Shown here piece after piece: positions 54,406-63,377 of a DNA stretch of 64,000 nt. Numbering within the stretch: the stretch's first letter is position 1; every line of letters starts with the position of its first letter. Below the pieces are notes generated by a model that searched no databases, was not told the origin of the DNA, and worked only from the letters and a program-made list of their open reading frames with translations. This DNA comes from Thermovirga lienii DSM 17291. GTDB taxonomy: Bacteria > Synergistota > Synergistia > Synergistales > Thermovirgaceae. Both the position numbers and the translations under genes were made by a program. Location of the stretch: the NCBI GenBank assembly GCA_000233775.1, contig CP003096.1, positions 248,001 to 312,000 on the forward strand, in the 5' to 3' direction.

Positions 54406-54552
54406 TCAACTTTTTCTCCGCCTCCTTAGGCAGAACTTGGCTATCAAGAAGGGAGCAAAAATCAAAAGGGAGAAAATGACCCAATCAATGATCCAAAGGG
54501 TATTTCGTATTTTTATCCTCTCCTTCAACCAGCATAAAATCTCGTAAGTCAT
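54406..54552 (-). CDS. Small membrane protein upstream of the symporter
   Basis: A 48-residue protein with one strong membrane segment (WIIDWVIFSLLIFAPFLIA) and a basic tail (LRRRRKS). Its stop sits three bases before the symporter GTG, suggesting coupling. Several SSS transporters are paired with small membrane subunits, so this could be a partner. The ribosome site is poor and no family is recognised. Confidence 0.5.
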   Translation of the reverse strand: MTYEILCWLKERIKIRNTLWIIDWVIFSLLIFAPFLIAKFCLRRRRKS

Positions 54553-54686
54553 TATATACGACTTGCCACTATATTGTTGCCCAGCTTCCGTGGTGCGTGA
54601 CTTTAGATAGTCCACATTGTGTGTTGAAACAAAAAATAGCATTCAATATAATGCAACAATAATAATGCAAAATAGAGGTGGCAAAT

Positions 54687-55799
54687 ATGTGGAAAGGTAA
54701 ACTTCCGAGGGAGATCTTTGAGATAGGGCAAGAAGGATATGTCTCGGCAGGCGAGGTTACGTATCCGGAAGGCATAGAGGTAATAGATTGTGAATTGGGA
54801 ACAAGCCCTTTAGGCATGTCGGAAAGAGTGTGTCGTTTGTTGAAGGAAGGGAAAACCTGCAATCTATGCGACTACCCGGAACCCGAGCCGAATGATTTAA
54901 AGGTGGGAATTGTAAAGGCCCACAGTTCTTGGAAAATTTCTCCAGAGGAAGTGTTAGTGGGGGGAGGTTCTATTGGGGTTCTGGTGAGCCTCTTTAGAGT
55001 TTTGCTTCGCCCAGGTTCAGTTATGTTAGGTGTTTCTCCTCAGTTTACCGATGTGCCCCTGCAAGCCCTTTACAATGGCGCATCGTATGAGTCAATAAAC
55101 CTTGAAGCTCCGAGGTATTCGATAGATAAAAATCGTATTTTGGAGGCCTTAGATAGAAAGCCCGAAGTCCTTTACATAGACAGGCCTAACAATCCAACAG
55201 GCCAAGTGTTGTCTTTGGATGATTTGGCTGAATTAGCCCGTGCTGCTATGAAAACAGGGACCTGGGTAATTGCTGATGAGGCCTATGGGGATTTCCTGCC
55301 TGATGAAGAATCGGCCGCAGTGTTGGATTTTCCTAACTTGGTCATCTGTCGTTCCTTCTCTAAGGGGCTTGGGGTAGCGGGAATTCGAGTTGGGTTTGCC
55401 GTTTGTCGAGACCGGGAACTGGCTGCCCTTTATCGGAAGATTCAGCCACCGTTTGTGATTGGTACCCTGGATGCATGTATAGCCTTAGAAGTCTTGAAGG
55501 ATGGAAAAGCTTTGGATGCGGTGCGGGATTATGTGAAAAAAGCAAAATCTAAAGTTTTAGAGTTGGTATCACAAAAGCAAGGTTGGTCGGTGGCGGATAC
55601 AGACCAACGGGTTCCCATATTCCTTCTCTCACAGGAGGCGGGAAACATTGTTAAGCGCCTGGCCGATGTGGGGATTGCATGTGCTCCGGGCAGCGGATAC
55701 TTCAACCTTGACGACAGATCAGCCCGCCTGCGCGTTCCCTCACCCGACAAGCTTGAGGCCTTCCTGGAAAGACTAAACATAATTGGGGACATACCTTGA
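54687..55799 (+). CDS. PLP-dependent aminotransferase (class I/II, HisC-like)
   Basis: A 370-residue enzyme. GGGSIGVLVSLFRVLL, YIDRPNNPTGQVL with the PLP-ring asparagine, VIADEAYGDF with the aspartate, and RSFSKGLGVAGIRVGF with the Schiff-base lysine (~residue 223) are all present. It resembles histidinol-phosphate and aromatic aminotransferases; the substrate is not clear. ATG 54687 follows AGAGGTGG. No neighbouring biosynthetic genes help define the role. Confidence 0.85.
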   Translation: MWKGKLPREIFEIGQEGYVSAGEVTYPEGIEVIDCELGTSPLGMSERVCRLLKEGKTCNLCDYPEPEPNDLKVGIVKAHSSWKISPEEVLVGGGSIGVLVSLFRVLLRPGSVMLGVSPQFTDVPLQALYNGASYESINLEAPRYSIDKNRILEALDRKPEVLYIDRPNNPTGQVLSLDDLAELARAAMKTGTWVIADEAYGDFLPDEESAAVLDFPNLVICRSFSKGLGVAGIRVGFAVCRDRELAALYRKIQPPFVIGTLDACIALEVLKDGKALDAVRDYVKKAKSKVLELVSQKQGWSVADTDQRVPIFLLSQEAGNIVKRLADVGIACAPGSGYFNLDDRSARLRVPSPDKLEAFLERLNIIGDIP

Positions 55800-55918
55800 T
55801 TTTTGATGTTTTATGTGGCTAGGTTCCCAGCTTTTTACGGTAGGAGGCAATAAAAGGGATATATGGAAAGAAATAAAACCGAACCCGGTATATACTTTGT
55901 TTATACGGGGGTGGTGAT

Positions 55919-56149
55919 ATGCGGTCTCAAGTTAAGAAATGGGGAAACAGCCTTGCAATACGTGTTCCCAAGATATTGGCAGAGAGAGCAGGTCTATTTG
56001 AGGGAGTGTCCGTGGAGCTTCAGCTGAATGATGATGCTATTATTATTCGGCGGCAAGGATATAACTTGGAAGAGCTCATGTCTCAGGTTTCGTCGGAGAA
56101 CATTCATGGTGAGATAAATACTGGGAATTCCGTGGGGAGAGAAGAGTGA
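55919..56149 (+). CDS. mazE: MazE-type antitoxin (AbrB/SpoVT fold)
   Basis: A 76-residue DNA-binding antitoxin: QVKKWGNSLAIRVPKILAERAGL is the swapped-hairpin barrel, followed by an acidic C-terminal tail expected to bind the toxin. It overlaps the toxin gene by four bases. The partner toxin is frameshifted. Confidence 0.9.
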   Translation: MRSQVKKWGNSLAIRVPKILAERAGLFEGVSVELQLNDDAIIIRRQGYNLEELMSQVSSENIHGEINTGNSVGREE

Positions 56150-56485
56150 TAGAGCGTTATATTCCTGATCGTGGTGATATTATTTGGCTGGAATTTAACC
56201 CGCAACTTGGGCACGAGCAGGCAGGGAAGAGGCCGGCGTTAGTTTTATCCCCAGCCCTCTATAACGGTAAAATAGGATTGGCATTGATATGTCCTATTAC
56301 TAAACAAATTAAGGGTATCCCTTTGAAGTGGCTCTGCCTAAAGATCTTGGCGTTTTCGGTGTTGTTTTGGCCGATCAGATAAAAAGCCTTGATTGGCGAG
56401 CAAGAAAAGCAAAATTTATATGCAGGGCTCCAGTAGAAGTGCTTGCAGATGTCCAGGCAAAGATTCGAGTGCTTATTGAATAACT
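56146..56485 (+). pseudogene. mazF: Frameshifted MazF-type toxin
   Basis: The frame starts at GTG 56146 (YIPDRGDIIWLEFNPQLGHE, then GKRPALVLSPALYN) and runs normally to about base 56320, then stops early at 56382. The other frame continues typical MazF sequence (VALPKDLGVFGVVLADQIKS, LDWRARKAKF) to TAA 56483-56485. One missing base near CCCTTTGAAG explains it. The intact protein would be about 112 residues. The endoribonuclease is probably inactive. Confidence 0.85.
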
Positions 56486-56721
56486 GGGTCTTTGTTTGTG
56501 GTGTTTTTGAAGAAAGTAATTAAAAGCGAAGGGAAAGGAGCTTCGTTGCATAATAATAAATTGGGGTTGTGACGAAAGTCACTAAAATGTATAATCCATC
56601 TACTTGAGTGTGTAGGTGGTAGAAGATTGAAGTATATGAGAACATTATGTTTGGTAGAACAAGTATTTAGAGTGCATATGACGACCGAAGTTCGTGACAT
56701 CTTAAAAGGTGAACGTTAGAA
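56486..56721. other. Non-coding gap after mazF
   Basis: A 236-base AT-rich stretch. I see no gene, hairpin terminator or clear promoter beyond weak AT-rich segments. Confidence 0.5.
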
Positions 56722-57654
56722 ATGGTCTTGGCTGCATGTAAACCAAGAATATGCAAAAAACTTGTGTCCCCTGATTGGTTGTACAACCTTATAAATGGTG
56801 AAACATCAGAAAAGGAGCCTACCAAGGATTACAAGATCTTTGAAGTCAGCTGGGGAAAGCCCTTGGAGTATGATAAGGGACACATTCCTGGAGCTATTCA
56901 TCTGGATACCAATCTATTCGAAAGGGAGCCCTTATGGAACAAGGTGCCCGACGAAGAGCTGGAAGAAGTGCTTGTCCGACATGGAATAACAAGGGACACC
57001 ACGGTTATCCTTTACGAATCTGAAACCGCGGCAGCTTTTCGGGTGGCCGTAATAATGATGTACGCTGGAGTAAGAGATGTTAAGGTGCTTGATGGCGGAT
57101 TGAAAGCGTGGAAGGCTGCCGGTTTCCCTTTGGAAGTGCGGCCCAATTGCCCTGTTCCCGTGAAAAGTTTCGGCGTTAAAGTCCCTGCCTTTCCTGAATT
57201 CCTGGTGGATACCCAAGAAGTAAAGAAGCTCCTTTCGGAGGAAAACGCCCTTTTGGTTTGCGTAAGAAGCTGGGCGGAATATATAGGCGAGACCAGCGGC
57301 TATGCTTACATAAAGGCAAAAGGAAGGATAAAGGGGGCCGTGTGGGGCCACGGAGGTTCTGACGCATATCACATGGAAGACTACAGAAACCCGGATAACA
57401 CTATGAAAGACCTGCATGAGATAGAAAGAAACTGGAGACAGTGGGGTATTACTCCAGAGAAAAGAGTGGTTTTCAGCTGTGGTACCGGCTGGAGGGCCAG
57501 TGAGGCCTTTTTCGCGGCTTACCTAATGGGTTGGGAAAACATAGCGGTATATGACGGCGGCTGGATCGAATGGAGCATGGACGAATCCAACCCCATAGAG
57601 ACAGGTCCCCCTTCACGGAATCCTCTCGAAGACCCAATAAAGTGCAAAATATAA
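56722..57654 (+). CDS. Two-domain sulfurtransferase (rhodanese family)
   Basis: A 310-residue protein with two rhodanese domains. The first (YDKGHIPGAIHLDTN, VILYESETAAAF) lacks the active cysteine. The second has RIKGAVWGHGG and the active loop FSCGTGWRASEAFFA with its cysteine (~residue 252). This is the layout of thiosulfate or 3-mercaptopyruvate sulfurtransferases. ATG 56722 has AAAAGGTG upstream. An IS begins 37 bases after its stop. Confidence 0.9.
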   Translation: MVLAACKPRICKKLVSPDWLYNLINGETSEKEPTKDYKIFEVSWGKPLEYDKGHIPGAIHLDTNLFEREPLWNKVPDEELEEVLVRHGITRDTTVILYESETAAAFRVAVIMMYAGVRDVKVLDGGLKAWKAAGFPLEVRPNCPVPVKSFGVKVPAFPEFLVDTQEVKKLLSEENALLVCVRSWAEYIGETSGYAYIKAKGRIKGAVWGHGGSDAYHMEDYRNPDNTMKDLHEIERNWRQWGITPEKRVVFSCGTGWRASEAFFAAYLMGWENIAVYDGGWIEWSMDESNPIETGPPSRNPLEDPIKCKI

Positions 57655-57690
57655 CATACATAAGAAAATCTTGATAAATGGACCAACTCC

Positions 57691-59087
57691 AGTTACGTCC
57701 ATATAATTGTGTAAAATTAAGAGCCAAGGCAAGGTCTCTGGTTTAAAATGGTAAGCGGAAAAACAAACCCAAACCGGAGGTGACCTTGCAATGGCTCAGT
57801 ACAATATTACCATCGACTCAGAATTACTGCATCAGTTATTTTTGTCGGACAGTAAGGATTCTGGAGTATCTAAGTTATTGGAGTCGGTATTGAATCAAGT
57901 TCTTCAAGCCCAGGCAACGGAACAATTGAGAGCAGAGGCTTACGAGCGGACAGAGGAAAGACGAGGGTATCGCAACGGAACATACCCGCACAGGCTTACG
58001 ACGAGAGTAGGGAGCCTTGTTTTGAGGGTGCCCAGGCTTCGTAATGGCAAGTTTTCTACGGAGCTTTTCAGCAGATATCAGAGGAGCGAACAGGCCTTTA
58101 TTTTGGCTTTGATGGAGATGGTAGTAAATGGGGTATCAACCCGTAAGGTATCTGAGATAACCGAGGAGTTATGTGGAGTAAGGATATCCAAGTCATTGGT
58201 GTCGGAATTATGCAGGAGGCTGGATCCAGTTATAGAAGCGTGGAGAGATAGGTCTTTGAAGGATAAGGAGTATCCCTTTCTGATTGTAGATGCATTGGTT
58301 ATAAGGGTGAGGGAAGAAAACAGGGTCTTACATAGGAGCATGCTTATATGTGTGGGTGTGAACAGAGAAGGTATACGAGAAGTTTTGGGGTTTGTGGTAG
58401 GAGATAGCGAATCAGAGGAGAGCTGGGGGGATTTTTTCGGTTGGTTGAAAGATAGAGGTTTAAGAGGTGTGGATTTAGTGGTATCTGACGACCACAAGGG
58501 ATTAGTAAAGGCTTTGAGGAGAAATTTTCAGGGGTCAAGCTGGCAGAGGTGTCAAACTCATTTTATACGGAACATACTATCTGCTTCACCTAAGGGTCTT
58601 CAGGGGGAGCTCAAGACTCGGATACAGGCTATTTTGCATGCTCCGGATATGGGGACAGCCAGGATGTTGTTGATGAGGGTTTTAGAGGAATACGAAGAAA
58701 AAGCTCCTAAGGCGATGAGGATTTTGGAAGAGGGATTTGACGATGCTGTGGCGATATTGTCTTTGCCGGAGAAGTATCGTAAGCGTCTGAGGACGACCAA
58801 CAGTGTGGAGAGATTGAATGAGGAGATAAGGCGTAGGGAGAGGGTTATACGGATATTTCCAAGCAGGGAATCGGCAGTAAGGTTGCTTGGCGCAGTTCTT
58901 CTTGAGATAGACAACAAGTGGGCTGGTGGAAGGAAGTACCTTGATATGGATGAGTACTATGAATATCTTTCACAACAGCAATCTAGATCAAGCCCTAAAA
59001 TCTATTGCCTTTAACAAAAAATAAGAAAAATGCATAAGACCATTACCAGAGACCAAAACAAATTTACACAAAATATAGGACTTGACC
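57691..59087 (+). mobile_element. Third IS256-family element (diverged type)
   Basis: A 1,397-bp element flanked by an 8-bp direct repeat CCAACTCC (57683-57690 and 59088-59095). It begins AGTTACGTCC and ends GGACTTGACC, matching the ends of copies 1 and 2, with TGTGTAAA cores inside both ends. It encodes one intact transposase. It sits between the rhodanese gene and metH, close to the metH start. Confidence 0.92.
57791..59014 (+). CDS. IS256/mutator-type transposase (second type)
   Basis: A 407-residue DDE transposase related to those at 4698 and 34406 but clearly diverged. ERTEERRGYRNGTYPHRL, FLIVDALVIRVR with the first aspartate, LVVSDDHKGL with the second, QRCQTHFIRNIL and NSVERLNEEIRRRERV with the glutamate are all present. 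It is intact. Base composition is lower in G+C than in copies 1 and 2. Confidence 0.95.
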   Translation: MAQYNITIDSELLHQLFLSDSKDSGVSKLLESVLNQVLQAQATEQLRAEAYERTEERRGYRNGTYPHRLTTRVGSLVLRVPRLRNGKFSTELFSRYQRSEQAFILALMEMVVNGVSTRKVSEITEELCGVRISKSLVSELCRRLDPVIEAWRDRSLKDKEYPFLIVDALVIRVREENRVLHRSMLICVGVNREGIREVLGFVVGDSESEESWGDFFGWLKDRGLRGVDLVVSDDHKGLVKALRRNFQGSSWQRCQTHFIRNILSASPKGLQGELKTRIQAILHAPDMGTARMLLMRVLEEYEEKAPKAMRILEEGFDDAVAILSLPEKYRKRLRTTNSVERLNEEIRRRERVIRIFPSRESAVRLLGAVLLEIDNKWAGGRKYLDMDEYYEYLSQQQSRSSPKIYCL

Positions 59088-59141
59088 CCAACTCCTAATA
59101 ATATACACAAACATAACCTAATATTTATGGGGGGTGGTCCA

Positions 59142-61607
59142 GTGGACAGGATGAAATTCTGGCAATGGATGGAGGCAAAAAGTAGAGTAATACTTATGGA
59201 TGGAGGCATGGGCACCCTTCTTGCAGAAAAAGGTTGGAAGCCTCCAATGTTGCCTGAAGAGATGAACGTCTATTCTCCTGACGTAGTAGCCTCAATTCAC
59301 GAGGCATATTTGGCCTCAGGGGCGGACATAATAGAGACCAACTCCTTCGGTGGGAGCACGAGAAAACTGGCTCACAGGGGCCTTCAGGGCAAGGCCAGAG
59401 ACATAAACAAAGAAGCTGCCAGGATAGCCAAAGGGTGTGCAGGGGACAAAGCCCTCGTTGCCGGATCTGTAGGTCCCCTTGGTGAGCTTTTGGAACCTTT
59501 CGGATCCCTATCCTTTGAGGAAGCCTATGAGGCCTTCTATGAACAGATAGCAGGCCTTGCAGAGGGTGGAGCGGATTTCATCTTAATAGAAACCATGATG
59601 GATATAAGGGAGGCCAAGGCTGCGGTGGCAGCGGCGAAGGACGCAGCGCAAGGCCTAGCCTTTGTCGTGAGTTTTACTTTCGATCACCACGGAAAGACCG
59701 TTACAGGGACCCCTCCAGAGGTCGCTGCAGCATGGGCTTACGCTGTAGGAGCCGCTGGAGTGGGCGCCAACTGTGGTGTGGGCCCGGGAGAGTACGTGGA
59801 GACGGTCAAGAAGCTTTGGGAATACTCCAGGCTGCCTGTCTTCGTATATGCCAATGCAGGCCTTCCCGGAGACGAAAACTTCTGGGATCCAAGAGCGTTT
59901 GCAGAAAAATCGAAGGAGCTGGCCCTTGCTGGCGCCAGCGTAATAGGAGGTTGCTGCGGGACCACACCAGAACATATCAGAGAGATGAAGGAGGCTTTGG
60001 CCGGAGTTTTGTCTCTTCCTCCTAGCTCCAGAAAGGAGACCTTTCTTGCCTCCAGGAGTAAGCTGGTGGCCGCTGGTTGCGGCGGTCCCCTACTCGTGGT
60101 GGGTGAGAGGATAAACGTGTCAAGAAAGTCGGCCCTGAAGGAACAGGTGGCAAATGGTGATTTCACCCTTCTGAAGGAGGAAGCAAAGCTTCAGGAACAG
60201 GCCGGAGCCGAGGTGATAGACGTAAACGTTGGCCTACCGGGCGTGGACCAGGTGGCCCTAATGAGTGAGGCCATATCTGTTGTGGAAGCTACCGTTACTT
60301 CTCCTGTATCCATCGACAGCGACAAGATAGAGGTTCTCGAAGCGGGTCTAAAGAGGGCCTCGGGAGTGCCGTTGATAAACTCGGTGACCGCGAAACAGGG
60401 GCATCTGGAGAAGGGGCTTGAACTTGCTAGCCGCTATGGAGCCGTTTTGACGGTACTTCCCATGGACGAGAAGGGCTTGCCCCATACCATAGAGGAGCGA
60501 AGAGCTGTCATAGACAGCATAGTGGAAAGAGCCCGAAAGACAGGTTTCCCCATGGAGAACCTGATCATAGACGGCCTCACTCTGGCGGTGGGCGCCGATG
60601 AAAAGGCCCCGCGGGTCACCCTTCAGGCATTGGAGTACATCTCTCAGTTGGGATGTTTGTCCATCCTTGGCGTGAGCAACGTATCTCACGGTCTTCCCTC
60701 GCGGCATCTAGTCAACAGGACCTTCCTGGCCATGGCCATGGCTTCTGGATTAGGCGCTGCCATAATAGACCCCACAGCACCAGGGATTTTTGAGACCATT
60801 TTGGCTTCTAACCTTTTGAGGGGGTCAGACCCTAAGGCTTTAAACTACATTCAAGCCCAGGACAAGCTTAAGGAGCGGGCCCTCGTTGAACCCGGCAGGG
60901 ATTCTGCCCCCAAAAAGGAAGAGAGGAAAAAGGAAATAGAAGAGCCCACGGAGGAAAAGAACCAAGGCCCTTACTTTCCATTGATGGAGGCCATAATAGA
61001 GGGAGACGAAAAGGCTGCCCAATTGCATGTTCGCGACCTGATAGACGAAAAAGGCGTAAAACCCATGGATGTAATATCCTGTGGAATAATTCCTGCCCTG
61101 GAAGAGGTGGGCAAGCTTTACGAGGTGGGAGAATTTTTTCTACCTCAGCTTTTGGCCTCGGCGCAGGCAGCTCAAGTGTCATGTGATTTCGCCAGGGAGA
61201 GAATGGAGCCCTCCGACAGGGGAGAGAACAAGGCAACCGTGGTGCTTGCCACAGTGGAAGGGGACCTTCACGATCTAGGGAAGAACATAGTTGGGACGGT
61301 CTTGAGAAGCTACGGTTACCAGGTAATCGACTTGGGAAGGAACGTGCCCGCCCAAAAGATACTGGAGGCGGCTTCTGAATCCAATGCCCACATAGTTGGC
61401 CTATCTGCTCTGATGACCACCACCATGGAAGAAATGGCAAGAACGGTGAAACTACTTAAGGAAAAGTTGCCCCATCTTCCGGTGATAGTTGGAGGAGCGT
61501 CGGTTAACGAAAGCTTCGCCAAAAAGATAGGCTCAGACGGCACGGCCCCGGATGCCATAGGGGCGGTAAGGCTAGTTTCGAGGCTGACAGAGAGGGGTGA
61601 CGAGTGA
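59142..61607 (+). CDS. metH: Cobalamin-dependent methionine synthase without the reactivation domain
   Basis: About 821 residues. The homocysteine-binding domain comes first (DGGMGTLLAEKGW, TNSFGGSTRKL, VIGGCCGTTPEH with zinc cysteines). The folate-binding domain follows (VVGERINVSRKSAL, AEVIDVNVGLPGVDQVAL). The cobalamin cap and B12-binding domain are last (LATVEGDLHDLGKNIVGTVL carries the D-x-H-x-x-G cobalt ligand). The C-terminal S-adenosylmethionine reactivation domain is absent, as in many anaerobes. GTG 59142 follows GGGGGGTGG; ATG 59151 is also possible. It overlaps metF. Confidence 0.9.
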   Translation: MDRMKFWQWMEAKSRVILMDGGMGTLLAEKGWKPPMLPEEMNVYSPDVVASIHEAYLASGADIIETNSFGGSTRKLAHRGLQGKARDINKEAARIAKGCAGDKALVAGSVGPLGELLEPFGSLSFEEAYEAFYEQIAGLAEGGADFILIETMMDIREAKAAVAAAKDAAQGLAFVVSFTFDHHGKTVTGTPPEVAAAWAYAVGAAGVGANCGVGPGEYVETVKKLWEYSRLPVFVYANAGLPGDENFWDPRAFAEKSKELALAGASVIGGCCGTTPEHIREMKEALAGVLSLPPSSRKETFLASRSKLVAAGCGGPLLVVGERINVSRKSALKEQVANGDFTLLKEEAKLQEQAGAEVIDVNVGLPGVDQVALMSEAISVVEATVTSPVSIDSDKIEVLEAGLKRASGVPLINSVTAKQGHLEKGLELASRYGAVLTVLPMDEKGLPHTIEERRAVIDSIVERARKTGFPMENLIIDGLTLAVGADEKAPRVTLQALEYISQLGCLSILGVSNVSHGLPSRHLVNRTFLAMAMASGLGAAIIDPTAPGIFETILASNLLRGSDPKALNYIQAQDKLKERALVEPGRDSAPKKEERKKEIEEPTEEKNQGPYFPLMEAIIEGDEKAAQLHVRDLIDEKGVKPMDVISCGIIPALEEVGKLYEVGEFFLPQLLASAQAAQVSCDFARERMEPSDRGENKATVVLATVEGDLHDLGKNIVGTVLRSYGYQVIDLGRNVPAQKILEAASESNAHIVGLSALMTTTMEEMARTVKLLKEKLPHLPVIVGGASVNESFAKKIGSDGTAPDAIGAVRLVSRLTERGDE

Positions 61608-62464
61608 TGTTCATAAGCGAGATATTTAGTTCCAAAAAGGGGCCGGTATTTTCGTTTGAAATATTTCCTCCCAAGAGGGAGTATCCCATAGAGTCCATAT
61701 ATGAGACCATCGAGGAATTGGTCACATTGGATCCCGATTTTGTAAGTGTCACCTATGGTGCCGCTGGAGGGACCAAGGACAGGACCGTGGAGATAGCAGG
61801 TTATATAAAGAAACGATGGGGCAAGCCACCCCTGGCTCACCTTACCTGTATAGGTGCCCATCGAGAGGACATCCTACGGATACTGGACGAACTCTCTGCC
61901 CTGGAGGTCAAAAACGTTCTGGCGTTGAGAGGCGACCCACCGAAGGATGGGCCCGCCGAAGGCGGAGACTTCAAGTACGCCAAGGACTTGGTGCATTTCA
62001 TAAGGGAACAAAGGCCTGGTGGTTTCTGCGTTGCGGGAGCAGCGTACCCAGAAGGACACGTTGAGGCACCATCGATGGCATGTGACCTCATAAACCTGAA
62101 GAAGAAGGTTGACGAGGGGGTGTCCTTCCTGATCACCCAGCTTTTCTTCGATAACGAGCTATTTTTGAGCTTCAGGGACGTTGCCAGATCTTTGGGCATA
62201 GGTATCCCCATCACTGCTGGAATAATGCCCGTGTTGAACGCCAAGCAGATCTCCAGAATGGTGTCCTTGTGCGGTGCCTCCATTCCTTCGGCTCTTGCTC
62301 ACCTAATAGCCAGATACGAGAGGGACCCTAAAGGACTCCACGAAGCAGGTTTGGAATACGCCATAAATCAGATAAAGGGTCTTGTAAGGGAAGGCGTGGA
62401 CGGTATCCATCTTTATACCATGAACAAGCCCGAGGTAGCAAAGAGGATAATGGCAGAACTTTGA
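61607..62464 (+). CDS. metF: Methylenetetrahydrofolate reductase
   Basis: A 285-residue MetF-type reductase that supplies methyl-tetrahydrofolate to MetH. FSFEIFPPKREYPIES, VTYGAAGGTKDRTVEIA, HLTCIGAHREDI, VLALRGDPPKDG and ITQLFFDNELF are family signatures. ATG 61607 shares a base with the metH TGA, so the two are coupled. GTG 61604 is an alternative start. Confidence 0.93.
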   Translation: MFISEIFSSKKGPVFSFEIFPPKREYPIESIYETIEELVTLDPDFVSVTYGAAGGTKDRTVEIAGYIKKRWGKPPLAHLTCIGAHREDILRILDELSALEVKNVLALRGDPPKDGPAEGGDFKYAKDLVHFIREQRPGGFCVAGAAYPEGHVEAPSMACDLINLKKKVDEGVSFLITQLFFDNELFLSFRDVARSLGIGIPITAGIMPVLNAKQISRMVSLCGASIPSALAHLIARYERDPKGLHEAGLEYAINQIKGLVREGVDGIHLYTMNKPEVAKRIMAEL

Positions 62465-62543
62465 TGCAAAAGACTTTGAGTTGGTCATTGATGACATAAA
62501 ATATTTATAGGTTTAAAAATCCTTTTGGGGGAGAAGGGTGGAC

Positions 62544-63308
62544 ATGGTTAACAAACTGAAGGAGAAACTCCAAAGCGGTGAAGTGGTGGTGGGGCCCTTC
62601 GTGGGGCTCAACTGTCCAGATCTAGTGGAGATAATGGGCATAGTGGGATTTGATTTCTGCGTCATAGACACGGAGCATGGTCCGATGAACCCCGAGTCCA
62701 TACAGCACCTAATCCGAGCGGCAGAGCTTTCGGGCATGACTCCAGTTGTCCGGGTTACCGAGGCAAGCCCTACCAATATCCTAAGGGTGCTGGACGTAGG
62801 AGCGAAGGCCATTCACGTGCCCCAGGTCAACGATGTCCAAACTGCTCAGATGGTTGCAAAAGCTTCCAGGTACTACCCTGAGGGAATGCGAGGGGCGGCG
62901 GTGCCAAGGGCTCTTGAGTATGGGCTTAAACCCCTTAAAGAGGCGCTGGAGGAAGCCAACAGGGACACCATGGTCATAGTTCACTGTGAGAACGTGGAAG
63001 GCTTGAGCAGACTTGAGGAAATAGCGAGCGTCAGTGGCATAGACATGATATTCGTAGGGCCTTACGACCTGTCTCAATCCCTGGGGATACCGGGCCAGAT
63101 CATGCATCCTGATATGAGAGAAGCCGTGGGAAGGGCTCTTTCCATAATAAAGGGTGCCGGAAAACCTGCGGGAATATTCGTAACCTCTGTAGAGGAAGCC
63201 GTGCAACGGATCCAGGAGGGGTTCAATTACATTGCCTACAGCCTGGACAGCCTCATATTCGGCTTGGCGTGCAAGGAACAACTGGCGAAGATCAAAGAGT
63301 CTTTGTAG
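62544..63308 (+). CDS. HpcH/HpaI-family aldolase
   Basis: A 254-residue class II aldolase-type protein: VGPFVGLNCPDLVEIMGIVG, FCVIDTEHGPMN with the metal-site glutamate, GAKAIHVPQVND and DMIFVGPYDLSQSLGIPG are characteristic. Substrates in the family include 2-keto-3-deoxy-sugar acids and 4-hydroxy-2-oxo acids; this one is not defined. ATG 62544 follows GAGAAGGG; GTG 62538 is also in frame. Confidence 0.88.
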   Translation: MVNKLKEKLQSGEVVVGPFVGLNCPDLVEIMGIVGFDFCVIDTEHGPMNPESIQHLIRAAELSGMTPVVRVTEASPTNILRVLDVGAKAIHVPQVNDVQTAQMVAKASRYYPEGMRGAAVPRALEYGLKPLKEALEEANRDTMVIVHCENVEGLSRLEEIASVSGIDMIFVGPYDLSQSLGIPGQIMHPDMREAVGRALSIIKGAGKPAGIFVTSVEEAVQRIQEGFNYIAYSLDSLIFGLACKEQLAKIKESL

Positions 63309-63337
63309 GTTTGCTTGGAGTCTTTCCGCAAAAGTAA

Positions 63338-63370
63338 GGGGGCGCTAAAAGAAGCGCCCCCTCGTTTTTT
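63338..63370. terminator. Terminator after the HpaI-type gene
   Basis: GGGGGCGC (63338-63345) pairs with GCGCCCCC (63354-63361) and is followed by TCGTTTTTT on the plus strand. It also lies just after the stop of the convergent ribonucleotide reductase gene. Confidence 0.9.
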
Positions 63371-63377
63371 AAAGCTT

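Noticed and set aside
54550-54686. Sigma-54 promoter upstream of the symporter operon
   Set aside because: TGGCAAG is present, but no TTGCA-type -12 element lies at the right distance.
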